A DNA stretch of 32,184 bases from Flavonifractor sp. An82 (lineage in GTDB: Bacteria; Bacillota; Clostridia; Oscillospirales; Oscillospiraceae): assembly GCF_002159265.1 (NCBI RefSeq), contig NZ_NFHG01000025.1, positions 1 through 32,184 of the forward strand, in the 5' to 3' direction. How positions within the stretch are numbered: the first letter of the stretch is position 1; every line of letters starts with the position of its first letter. The position numbers and the translations under genes were made by a program. The notes under the pieces are model-generated. The model was given only the letters and a program-made list of their open reading frames with translations. It was not told the origin of the DNA and ran no database searches. Positions 20,178-28,400 of the stretch are shown here, piece after piece.

Positions 20178-21793
20178 GTGGAATCGGAACCTGTCGTGAC
20201 GGCAAACGGCTATGCAATTTCGATTTTACGGTCACCCAAGTCTATCGCTGGGCGGATGGACCGAACTGTGGGCACCTGGCGTTCATTGACCTGAATTTGC
20301 GCTCGGACGCTGGGTGCTATCAGGAACGGATTCCGGCGGAGTGCATCGCCAAGCTGGAGTTTCTGAAGCGGCATCCCGATCTCTGTCTCTATCGGGGCAG
20401 TTACCGGGATGAGCTCTCCGCCTGCCTCTCTGAGGGCATCTCGAAATATCTTCAGAAAAAGAAAGGGGGTCTTGCCTTCAGCCAGACAGGGCTGCACCGG
20501 TTGGAGAAGAGAGTCGTATTCGTAGCCGGGGACCGGCTGATCGGAGGAGGTGAGATCGACGCGGTCTTTTCACCGGACATTGCCTGCCTGCATTTGGAGC
20601 CGGCCCGGTATGAATCGGGATGGCAGGCAGAGGAACTGTTGAACCGCCTCCAGGCCAACGGCCCGGTTGCCATCCCTGTCTTCGCATTCGGGATCCTGAC
20701 CGCACTCCAGAGCCTGGTTCTGGAGTGCGGGATCCCGCTCACCAGTGTACTCTACGTCAGCGGACGGTCTGGGCTGGGAAAAACCGAGACCGTGAAGCAC
20801 TTTTTCGCGGTGTACGACCAAGGCGATACCGGCCGCCCTGCGCTCATTACCGAGGCGGGAAGCACCATGGCCGGCTTTCGGGAAAACCTGCGAGCGGCCC
20901 GGGATCTGCCTGTTGTGCTGGACGATCTGTGCCTCTCAACAGGAAAGAATGCCCAGCGCAAAAGGTTGGAAATTGGTGCGCAAGCCATCCGGGAGGCCTC
21001 CAACAAGGGGGCCGTACGGACCAAAGCGGGCGAACATGGGTTAATTCCATCCACTGAGGCCGGGGTAGCCATCACGGCAGAGTTTGACATGGAGACGATC
21101 TCCGATGTGACCCGCTGTATCATCGTACCCCTGGACCATCCCATGAAAGGCGGGCGGACAGATGACCGTATCATTGCCGCGGGGGCTTTGTCCGCCTTCC
21201 TGGAATGGTTTGTTCCCCGGTATGAGCAGGAGGCACAGCTGCTGCGGGAGCGTTACCAAGCCCAAATAGAAGCGAAGCGTCTGAGTCGGTTGGATACCGG
21301 GCTGTTCTGCCTGCGGTGGGCCTTTGAGCGTTTCATGCGCTTTGCTGTGGAGACAGGTGCGACAAATGAAACCGGTTACGGTGAGGCTATCGGTTTCTTT
21401 GATCAAAGACTGGAGACCTGGAACAAAAAGCAACGGCAGATCCTGGACCGCATCGAATCCACGATCCCAAAAGCGTCCATCCCACGTCTGCTGTTGTTGG
21501 GGATCCAGCACCAAGAAATCCCCGTGAAGCAAAAACTGAAAAAGCTGAAGGAGGGCTACGCGGTCATCCAAGGCCAGGAACTGTTACTCCCGCCCGGCCT
21601 GGCAGAACAGTTCATCTCGGCGCAGGATGGATATCGGGGGATCAGCCGGAATAGGATAGGGAGAGAGCTGAAGTCTGCCGGGGTGCTGGTCACACACGAG
21701 AGGGACAACGCCAACACAGTAAAAGTAGCAAAAGGATTTCCCAGGGTCTACCATATCCGACTGGACCGGCTGGAAGAAGCTGCACGATCTTGA
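20174..21793 (+). CDS. DUF927-like P-loop ATPase, possible replicative helicase of the mobile element
   Basis: 539 residues from a GTG at 20174 (GTGA overlap, GGGAGGTGG upstream); the ATG at 20057 lies inside the previous gene and was rejected. Walker A is VSGRSGLGKTET (about residues 195-206), followed by TEAGSTMAGFRENLRAARDL and Walker B LPVVLDDL (about 246). The arrangement of a serine/glycine-rich strand, P-loop and a 'GS...GF...A...P.LDD' stretch resembles DUF927 ATPases, which include the Cch helicases of staphylococcal SCC elements. The C-terminal ~150 residues contain helices and a winged-helix-like end (SRNRIGRELKSAGVLVTHER). It probably acts on the element's DNA together with the recombinase gene downstream. 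The helicase role is inferred. Confidence 0.72.
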   Translation: MSGIGTCRDGKRLCNFDFTVTQVYRWADGPNCGHLAFIDLNLRSDAGCYQERIPAECIAKLEFLKRHPDLCLYRGSYRDELSACLSEGISKYLQKKKGGLAFSQTGLHRLEKRVVFVAGDRLIGGGEIDAVFSPDIACLHLEPARYESGWQAEELLNRLQANGPVAIPVFAFGILTALQSLVLECGIPLTSVLYVSGRSGLGKTETVKHFFAVYDQGDTGRPALITEAGSTMAGFRENLRAARDLPVVLDDLCLSTGKNAQRKRLEIGAQAIREASNKGAVRTKAGEHGLIPSTEAGVAITAEFDMETISDVTRCIIVPLDHPMKGGRTDDRIIAAGALSAFLEWFVPRYEQEAQLLRERYQAQIEAKRLSRLDTGLFCLRWAFERFMRFAVETGATNETGYGEAIGFFDQRLETWNKKQRQILDRIESTIPKASIPRLLLLGIQHQEIPVKQKLKKLKEGYAVIQGQELLLPPGLAEQFISAQDGYRGISRNRIGRELKSAGVLVTHERDNANTVKVAKGFPRVYHIRLDRLEEAARS

Positions 21794-21810
21794 GACAGGA
21801 GGAGATCGAT

Positions 21811-21930
21811 TTGAAGGTAGTACATCTGCATCCGCATTCGGAGCGTCCTGAGGACCAGCGCACGGCTGCCCTGCTGGCCGTCTACCGTGCCTGTGTGACA
21901 GCGCTGCGCAGGCGGCGGGCTACTACTTGA
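21811..21930 (+). CDS. 39-residue basic peptide, TTG start
   Basis: The frame begins with TTG at 21811, seven or eight bases after AGGAGGAG, 17 bases after the ATPase stop. It reads MKVVHLHPHSERPEDQRTAA, then LLAVYRACVTALRRRRATT. The histidine-rich start and arginine-rich helix give a strongly basic peptide. The spacing and ribosome binding site support translation. It lies between the ATPase and the large serine recombinase, where SCC-like and phage-like elements often encode tiny accessory or directionality factors; that function is a guess. It is too short for confident family assignment. Confidence 0.5.
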   Translation: MKVVHLHPHSERPEDQRTAALLAVYRACVTALRRRRATT

Positions 21931-21971
21931 TAGGGGTACAAGAGATCCAGAGGTGAAAGGAGGTGTCCGCT

Positions 21972-23429
21972 TTGGACGCGATCTATGCCCGGCAGTCCGT
22001 GGACAAAGCGGACAGCCTCTCGATTCAGGGGCAGATTGATCTGTGCCGTCAAAAGGCGGGGGAAGAGGTCCAGATCTATCAGGACAAGGGGTATTCCGGC
22101 AAGAATACCAATCGCCCGGCCTTCCAACGCATGATGGAGGATGTGGAGCGGGGCCAGATCCAAAAGATCATTGTCTACCGGCTGGACCGGTTCTCCCGCT
22201 CCATCGCCGACTTTGGACGGCTGTGGGAAATCTTGAAGAAGCACGATGTGGAGTTTGTCTCCATCAATGAGACCTTCGACACGTCTACCCCCATGGGGCG
22301 GGCCATGCTGAACATCATCATGGTCTTTGCCCAGCTGGAGCGGGAGACCACCGCCCAGCGGGTGCGGGACAACTATTATCAGCGGGCCAAGCTGGGCGCC
22401 TGGCCCGGCGGTCCTGCCCCCTATGGCTTTATGATCGGCAAGCTGCCGGGGCCGGATGGAAACCTGCTCCCCGGGCTGCTGCCCAATGAACAGGCGCCCG
22501 TGGTGGAGCGGATCTTCCAGGACTATGCCCGGGAGGGGGCCAGCCTGGGCAGCGTGGCCCGGGCCCTGAATGCGGACGGTATCCCGGCGCCCAAGCGGGC
22601 CGTATGGGACAATGTGTCCCTGTCCCGGTTACTACATAGTCCATTATATGTCATGGCGGACGAGGATGTCTATCTTTATTATCAGGGAAAGGGGCTCAAT
22701 TTCGCCAACCGGCTGGAGGAGTTTGACGGGCTCCACGCCGGCATGGTGGTGGGAAAGCGGGATCGGAGCGCCGGCAAGTACCAGGACCTGAAAGAACAGC
22801 ACTTTTCCCTGTCCACCCATTTCGGACTGATTCCATCCGCTCTGTGGCTGCAATGTCAGTATAAGCTGAATGCCAACCGTCAGCTGGGCGGCTCAGGCCG
22901 GGGAAAGCACACCTGGCTGTCCGGGCTGCTGAAGTGCGGGTGCTGCGGATACAGCGTCAAAGTCAACCGGGACAAAGACAGGTACTATCTGATCTGCAGT
23001 GGCCGCTCCAATCTGGGGCTTTGTGATGCCTCGATCCGGGTAGATCTCCGGACGCTGGAGGCCTCTGTGGAAACGGAGCTGGAAAGACTGCTGGCGGAAT
23101 GCCCGGATACGGCAGCGGATCCGGCAGAGGACCAGGAGACGGCTCAGGCGCTGGCACAGATCGATCAGAAGATTGAACGGCTTATCTCTGCGCTGGCCGA
23201 GAGCAGCGAACTGACCATGCCCTATATCAACCGGACCATTGAAAAGCTGGAGAAGCAGCGGGGGGAGCTGCTGGAGCATCAAAGCAAGCTGCGCAAGGTG
23301 TCCCGGGCAAAGCCGGAGCATCTGAGATTTGGTCCGCTGACCTTTGAACAGAAAAAACTGGTGGCAGTCCAGTTCATCGAGGAGATCCGCCTGTCCGGTG
23401 AAACGGCGGAGGTCATCTGGAAGGTATGA
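21972..23429 (+). CDS. Large serine recombinase (site-specific integrase of the element)
   Basis: 485 residues. The TTG at 21972 is seven bases after AAAGGAGGT; the GTG at 21963 falls within that site. The N-terminus is a resolvase domain: IYARQSVDKADSLSIQGQ with serine 9 as nucleophile, YRLDRFSRSIADFGRLW, and MLNIIMVFAQLERETTAQRV. A Recombinase domain (PF07508, about 150-260; GGPAPYGFMIG, NADGIPAPKRAVWDNVSLSR) follows, then a zinc ribbon (LKCGCCGYS...YLICSGR...LCDA, about 320-350) and a coiled coil (about 375-430). All parts of an intact integrase are present. It is the last gene of the operon, so the attachment site is probably close by, upstream or in the 23430-23617 gap. Confidence 0.93.
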   Translation: MDAIYARQSVDKADSLSIQGQIDLCRQKAGEEVQIYQDKGYSGKNTNRPAFQRMMEDVERGQIQKIIVYRLDRFSRSIADFGRLWEILKKHDVEFVSINETFDTSTPMGRAMLNIIMVFAQLERETTAQRVRDNYYQRAKLGAWPGGPAPYGFMIGKLPGPDGNLLPGLLPNEQAPVVERIFQDYAREGASLGSVARALNADGIPAPKRAVWDNVSLSRLLHSPLYVMADEDVYLYYQGKGLNFANRLEEFDGLHAGMVVGKRDRSAGKYQDLKEQHFSLSTHFGLIPSALWLQCQYKLNANRQLGGSGRGKHTWLSGLLKCGCCGYSVKVNRDKDRYYLICSGRSNLGLCDASIRVDLRTLEASVETELERLLAECPDTAADPAEDQETAQALAQIDQKIERLISALAESSELTMPYINRTIEKLEKQRGELLEHQSKLRKVSRAKPEHLRFGPLTFEQKKLVAVQFIEEIRLSGETAEVIWKV

Positions 23430-23466
23430 GCCCGCAGCAAAGATCTGCGGACTCATACCTTTTTTC
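23421..23466 (+). terminator. Terminator of the recombinase operon
   Basis: AAGGTATGAG-C-CCGCAG pairs with CTGCGG-A-CTCATACCTT and is followed by a T-run. It includes the last codons and stop of the recombinase. Confidence 0.85.
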
Positions 23467-23493
23467 TGAAGATGATGCTATCCCAGACAAACC

Positions 23494-23563
23494 AAAAGGA
23501 TCCTACCGGAAGAGATGCGGCAGCGATACATGCCCCATACATCTTCCGGTGGGTTCCTTTTTT
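23494..23563. terminator. Second hairpin between the convergent recombinase and pterin-synthase-like genes
   Basis: AAAAGGATCCTACCGGAAGA pairs, with three mismatches, with TCTTCCGGTGGGTTCCTTTT over a 28-base loop, and Ts follow on the plus strand. It may end transcripts from either side. The element's attachment site could also be in this gap, but no duplicate copy is visible in the window. Confidence 0.55.
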
Positions 23564-23617
23564 CATGCTTCCAAGTGCTAATCTTGCTGCCTCTGGGACA
23601 ACTGAAGCAACGGCTGG

Positions 23618-24184
23618 TTATTTCTTCTTATAGCCGCACTTGGGGCAGACGCCATTTTCGTTCAGGGCAATCCCGCACAGGGGGCAGCGGTCGATCTGAT
23701 TATGGGTCTCGAATTCGGCGGAGGCAGCGTTGACGCCGCTGGTAAAGGTGATCTTGGCAATGTTCAGCTTGTCCTTCAGCAGGTCGTAGACAATCTTGAT
23801 CATGCCTTCCACCGTCAGGGTCTCCTTGGTGACCACCAGGCGGCACTCCGGATAAGCGGTGGCCAGTTCGGTCTGGAAAGCGGGGCCCTTCATCTGGTTC
23901 TGAGGGGCGCCGTTGCGGATCCCCTGCTCCTCGTATACCTTCAAAACGGCAGGCAGAAGGGGGTCGTCCTCGCGCAGAATCAGCGCGTGGTCAAAGTTTT
24001 TCAGAACAGACCAGGCGGTCTTCTGAATCTCATTGCAGGGGAAAACCATGTTGACGCCGGGCTCGATGGTATCTTCCACCTCGATGGTCAGCACGCCGGT
24101 GTGGCCGTGAAGATACTGGGCTTCGCCTTTGAATCCATAAAACCGGTGAGCGTATTGCAGATCCAATGTGGTAATGCTTCTCAT
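23618..24184 (-). CDS. Divergent 6-pyruvoyl-tetrahydropterin synthase/QueD-like protein with C-terminal zinc ribbon
   Basis: 188 residues, ATG at 24184 after AAGGAGG. The T-fold core has the zinc-binding histidines of the family: LQYAHRFYGF (His13) and YLHGHTGVLTIEVE (HGH, about 26-28), then NFDHALIL and LTVEGMIKIVYDLL (the conserved E-related helix). The last 25 residues form a zinc ribbon, CPLCGIALNENGVCPKCG, absent from normal QueD. The cysteine usually four residues before HGH is alanine (EAQYLHGH), with a glutamate one position earlier, so the reaction may differ from QueD (7-cyano-7-deazaguanine pathway). No other queuosine gene is nearby. It appears to be chromosomal, single-gene, convergent to the recombinase operon. 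Confidence 0.8.
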   Translation of the reverse strand: MRSITTLDLQYAHRFYGFKGEAQYLHGHTGVLTIEVEDTIEPGVNMVFPCNEIQKTAWSVLKNFDHALILREDDPLLPAVLKVYEEQGIRNGAPQNQMKGPAFQTELATAYPECRLVVTKETLTVEGMIKIVYDLLKDKLNIAKITFTSGVNAASAEFETHNQIDRCPLCGIALNENGVCPKCGYKKK

Positions 24185-24375
24185 AGAAAAACCTCCTTGC
24201 TATTCATAGAACATATATTTCAATTGAACGGATGCGTAAACTGCAACCCTGTGTTCTGTGTTAAGCATACAGAAAAGGTAGGACTATGTCTGTGATCAAA
24301 TCACGCTGAGTCGCATTTTAGAAAAATATTCTTTGCACATCTGGGCGGCACTGGCCGATTCTTTTCTCTGCCCGG

Positions 24376-24405
24376 TTGACAGCCCGCCATGCGCTCCCGT
24401 ATACT
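24376..24405 (+). promoter_or_regulatory. Promoter of the Crp/Fnr-family gene
   Basis: A consensus TTGACA (24376-24381), 18-base spacer and TATACT (24400-24405), 25 bases before the ATG. The short leader carries GAGGAGG. This looks like a strong constitutive promoter. Confidence 0.8.
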
Positions 24406-24430
24406 GGGGGCACCATGAGGAGGGCGCGCC

Positions 24431-25087
24431 ATGAGTTTTGAACACTATTTTCCCATCTGGGACCAATTGCAGCCCAATCAGCAACGTCTGCTCTTGGATT
24501 CCCTGAGTTACCAGAAGGTGAAGAAAGGGGCCCTCCTGCGCGGCAGCGGTACAGGCTGCTCCGGGCTCGTACTCATCCGTTCCGGACAGCTGCGCGCCTT
24601 GGTTTATTCCGAGGAGGGACGGGAAATCACCATCTACCGCCTGTTTGACCGGGATCTGTGCCTGTTCTGCGCGCCCTGTGTGATTCGCTCCATCCAGTTT
24701 GAGGTGACCATACAGGCAGAAAAAGACACAGAGTTCTGGAATATCCCGGCTGACGTCTACCAAGCGCTTATGGTGCAGTCTGCGGCGGTGGCCAACTACA
24801 CCAATGAGCTGATGGCCAGACGGTTTACCGAGGTTATGGGCCGGATGGAGCATTTCATGTGGAAGAGCATGGATCAACGGGTGGCGTCCTTTCTGCTGCA
24901 GGAAGCCGCTATTGAGGGAACCTGCACCCTGCGGATTACCCACGAGGCCATTGCCAATCACCTGGGTTCCCATCGGGAGGTGATCACCCGGACACTGCGG
25001 GATTTCCAGGATGAGGGTATGGTGAAGCTCTCCCGGGGTATGATCACCATTTTGAACAAGGAAAAACTGGAAGGCATCTGTCGTTAA
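24431..25087 (+). CDS. Crp/Fnr-family transcriptional regulator
   Basis: 218 residues, ATG at 24431 after GAGGAGGG. Residues ~15-125 are the cyclic-nucleotide-binding-like sensor barrel (KKGALLRGSGTGCSGLVLIR, GQLRALVYSEEGREITIYRL). It is followed by the long dimer helix (TNELMARRFTEVMGRMEHFM) and a winged helix (ITHEAIANHLGSHREVITRT, LRDFQDEGMVKLSRGMITIL). A cysteine-rich loop, DLCLFCAPCVIRS (about 76-88), is seen in clostridial relatives; it might sense redox or a metal, but the Fnr 4-Cys pattern at the N-terminus is absent. It is monocistronic, with its own promoter and terminator. The sialidase gene downstream has a CRP-like palindrome before its promoter. Confidence 0.9.
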   Translation: MSFEHYFPIWDQLQPNQQRLLLDSLSYQKVKKGALLRGSGTGCSGLVLIRSGQLRALVYSEEGREITIYRLFDRDLCLFCAPCVIRSIQFEVTIQAEKDTEFWNIPADVYQALMVQSAAVANYTNELMARRFTEVMGRMEHFMWKSMDQRVASFLLQEAAIEGTCTLRITHEAIANHLGSHREVITRTLRDFQDEGMVKLSRGMITILNKEKLEGICR

Positions 25088-25092
25088 TGGAG

Positions 25093-25127
25093 TTCCCCTG
25101 TACCGTACATGGTACAGGGGAATTTTT
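25093..25127 (+). terminator. Terminator of the Crp/Fnr-family gene
   Basis: TTCCCCTGTACC and GGTACAGGGGAA form a perfect 12-bp stem over a GTACAT loop, followed by TTTTT. Confidence 0.92.
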
Positions 25128-25263
25128 GGCATTTAGTTTATGAGGATTTTGCGGCCTCCCAATGGTTGGAAGATCAAAATGCTGCTGGGGAGACAGGGAG
25201 CGTTATGCGGAGACTGCAAAACAGGACATGGGCCTAAAAATGGTGACCAAAATAAAAATAAAT

Positions 25264-25279
25264 TTGTGAAAATACACAA
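25264..25279. promoter_or_regulatory. CRP-like palindrome upstream of the sialidase
   Basis: TTGTG-AAAATA-CACAA is a perfect five-base dyad with a six-base centre, the layout of Crp/Fnr sites (TGTGA-N6-TCACA). It lies about 77 bases before the expected transcription start of the sialidase and 180 bases after the Crp/Fnr gene. Confidence 0.5.
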
Positions 25280-25312
25280 CATTGTGAAGGAAATTTTATT
25301 TGACATCCCATA

Positions 25313-25341
25313 ATGACAAAATCTTTCCTTCTGTCTATAAT
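25313..25341 (+). promoter_or_regulatory. Promoter of the sialidase gene
   Basis: ATGACA (25313-25318), 17 bases, and a perfect TATAAT (25336-25341), giving a start near 25348 and a leader of about 110 bases. The 370 bases between the regulator and the sialidase contain only this promoter, the CRP-like site and the upstream terminator. Confidence 0.72.
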
Positions 25342-25457
25342 GAAAAGTAACACCATGTTTTCCCATAACATACCAATGGCGGTGCGCTAAGGGGGTGTGG
25401 AGGAGAAGCGACCGTACAGTCAAAATCAAAATTAACCCGTGAAAGGATGAACCACGG

Positions 25458-28400
25458 ATGAAACAAAACTGGAAACGCGCCCTGGCTCTGTTTACCACCC
25501 TGTGCATGCTCATGGCGCTGCTGCCCGCGGCTCTGGCCGCGCCCGGCGACATCACATATGTTCTGGATGAGGACGGCATTGACTCCGGCGCGGTGTATGC
25601 CATCTATACCAGCGAGAGCGACAATAGCAAAAATCGCATCCTCTACCACACCGGTACCGGCAAGACCGATAAGGTCACCGGCGCGGCCAGCGGCAATGAG
25701 CTGACTCTGAACGGCGGCTTTGACGCCTCCCGCCAGCTGTGGAGCATTACCGCTGTGGAGGGCGGTTACACCGTCCAGAGCGTAAACAGCGGCCGCTATC
25801 TGGACCTTTCCCAGACGAGCTCCTCTAACTTTGCCACCTCAGACCAGGCTGTGCCCCTGACCATCACGCTGGATGAGGAGACCGGGCTGTACACCATGTC
25901 TTCCGGAGAAAATTATCTCTCCTTTGCCCCCAATAGCAACGGAGCCTTCCTGACCGGCAGCACCGGCTACGGCCTGCGCTTGTTCAAGCAAACAGAGGAG
26001 CCCGAGCCCGAACCCGAACCCACCGATCCCCTGGCCATCCCCGGCTACACCCAGCTGACGGAGATGCCCGCCGGTGGTCTGGACACCTCCAAGTATTACC
26101 TGATTGTCACCAAGGACAGCGAGGACAACCTCTATGCCCTGTACATCAACCAGGCGGGAACTAGCGTGAGCTCCGGTGATTTGAAAGGGGCTAACGGTGC
26201 CTGCACCGCCACCCTCACGGTGAGCGGGGATACCGTCACCGCTGCCTATCTGAACGGCGGTGCGTCGGTGGATGTGGATGACCTCCGCATTACCGTCAAC
26301 ACCAGCGGTGACGGCTACACCTTCCGTTCCGGGAACTACGGCCTGGCCCTGGGCAGCAAAATGTTCAGCACAGACTACACTGCCCTGTCCGTTTCGGCAG
26401 ATGAGGACGGCCTGTGGACCATTAAAAACACCACCAGCGGCCGCTTGCTCAGCTTTAATCAGAAAGGCAGCGACTGGTCCCAGTATCCCGGCAATATCAC
26501 CGACTTCTGGGGTCCCAACGGTGGAAAGAATGACAGCTTCCCCATCTACCTCTATGTTCAGGATGGCGTTACCGTCCCCGTGGACAAGGGCGCGCTGAAC
26601 GCGGCCATTGACGAGGCCGCTGCCCTGAACGAAGCGGACTACACCGCCGACAGCTGGAGCGCCCTCCAGAACGCCCTTACTGCGGCTCAGGGTGTGGCAG
26701 ACGATGATACTGCCACCCAGGCCCAGGTCAACGAGGCCTGCGCCGCCCTGGAGGACGCTCTGGACGCCCTGGTGCGCCAGCTGACGCCTCCCGACAGCGT
26801 ACCCACCGCTACCGCCTATATCCAGGATACCAACGGCATCGACTCCGGAGCGGTGTACGCCATCTATACCAATGAGGCCGACAGCGGCAGCAGCAACCGC
26901 ATCCTCTACCACACCGGCAGCGGCAAGACTGACAAGGTTACCGGCTCGGTCAGCGGCAATGAGCTGACTCTTACTGGTGGCAAGTATGCGGATTCTACCC
27001 AGCTGTGGACCATCACCACTGTGGAGGGCGGCTATACCGTCCGGAGTGTGGACAGCGGCCGTTATCTGGATCTGTCCCAGGCCAGCTCCTCCAACTTTGC
27101 CACCTCCGCCCAGGCGGTAGTCCTGACCATCACGCTGGATAAGGAGACCGGGCTGTACACTATGGCTTCCGGCAGCACCTATCTCTCCTTCGACCCCTCC
27201 GGCAATGCCACCTTCCTGACCGGCAGCACCGGCTATGGCCTGCGCTTCTTCCAGCAGACCGAGGTGCCCGCCGAAACGGTGGAAGTGGAGGATCTGATCC
27301 CCGCTTCCGGCACCACTCAGGACGAGCCCTTTGCCCCCGGTACCGGCGGCAGCAACAACTTCCGCATCCCCTCCATTATAACCCTGGACAGTGGCCGTAT
27401 CCTGGCCGCCATTGACGCCCGCTGGAACCACCTGGGCGACGCCTGCGCCCTGGACACCATCCTCAGCTATTCCGACGACGGCGGCGAGACCTGGAACTAC
27501 TCCTTCCCCAACTACTTCGGGGACAGCGTGGATGCCAAGCAGAGCTACGCTACCGCTTTCATCGATCCGGTGATGGTCCAGGGCAAGGATGGTACCATCT
27601 ATCTGCTGGTGGACCTCTTCCCCGGCGGTGTGGCCATCAACACGGCTCCTATGCAGCCTGCCCGAGCCACCGGCTATGTGGAGATCAACGGCGTGCAGCG
27701 GCTGGTGCTCTATCTCTCCGGCAATGCCAGCGAGCAGACGGATACCAATTACGCCTGCTATGTGGGCGACTTTGTCAATGGTTACGCTCAGGTCTATAAT
27801 GCGGCGGATGACTCGGCTACCGGCTATTACGTGGACGACCACTATTACCTTTACTACAGCGATACTACCCAGAACCCGGAGCAGGACAAGATCTACTGCC
27901 AGCAGCTGGGCAGCAGTAAATTTGTCCAGCAGAACGTGTTCTTCTATAACGCCCAGCTCCACGCCCGCTGCGCCACCTACCTGTGGCTGGTGACCTCCAC
28001 CGACGGCGGCGAGACCTGGTCCGCCCCCACCATCCTGAATCCCCAGGTCCGCACCGGGAAAGATATGTTCTACGGCGTGGGCCCCGGCGCCGGCCTCTGC
28101 CTGGAGGACGGCACCATCATCCTGCCCGCCTATACCTTCAGCAACCAGATCGCCAGCTTTGTCTATTCCACCGACGGCGGCGAGATCTGGCACCGCTCTG
28201 AGGATGCCACCAGCTCCGGCCACTGGTCCAGCGAGAGCTGCCTGGTCCAGATCGACGAGACTACCGTGCGTCACTTCTACCGGGACAGCTACGCCACCCT
28301 GTACTACACCGACCACACCTGGAACGGCCAAAGCTGGGAGGCCGGCACTCCCGTGGATACCGGCGTCCACAAGACCTACAACAACCAGCTCTCCGCCATC

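Noticed and set aside
21963-21974. GTG at 21963 as start of the large serine recombinase
   Set aside because: It lies inside the AAAGGAGGT ribosome binding site; TTG at 21972 has the right spacing and gives the usual short lead to the YARQS motif.
24185-24300. A preQ1 riboswitch before the QueD-like gene
   Set aside because: The leader lacks the C-rich loop and A-rich tail of class I and the paired layout of class II, and a plain ribosome binding site is present.
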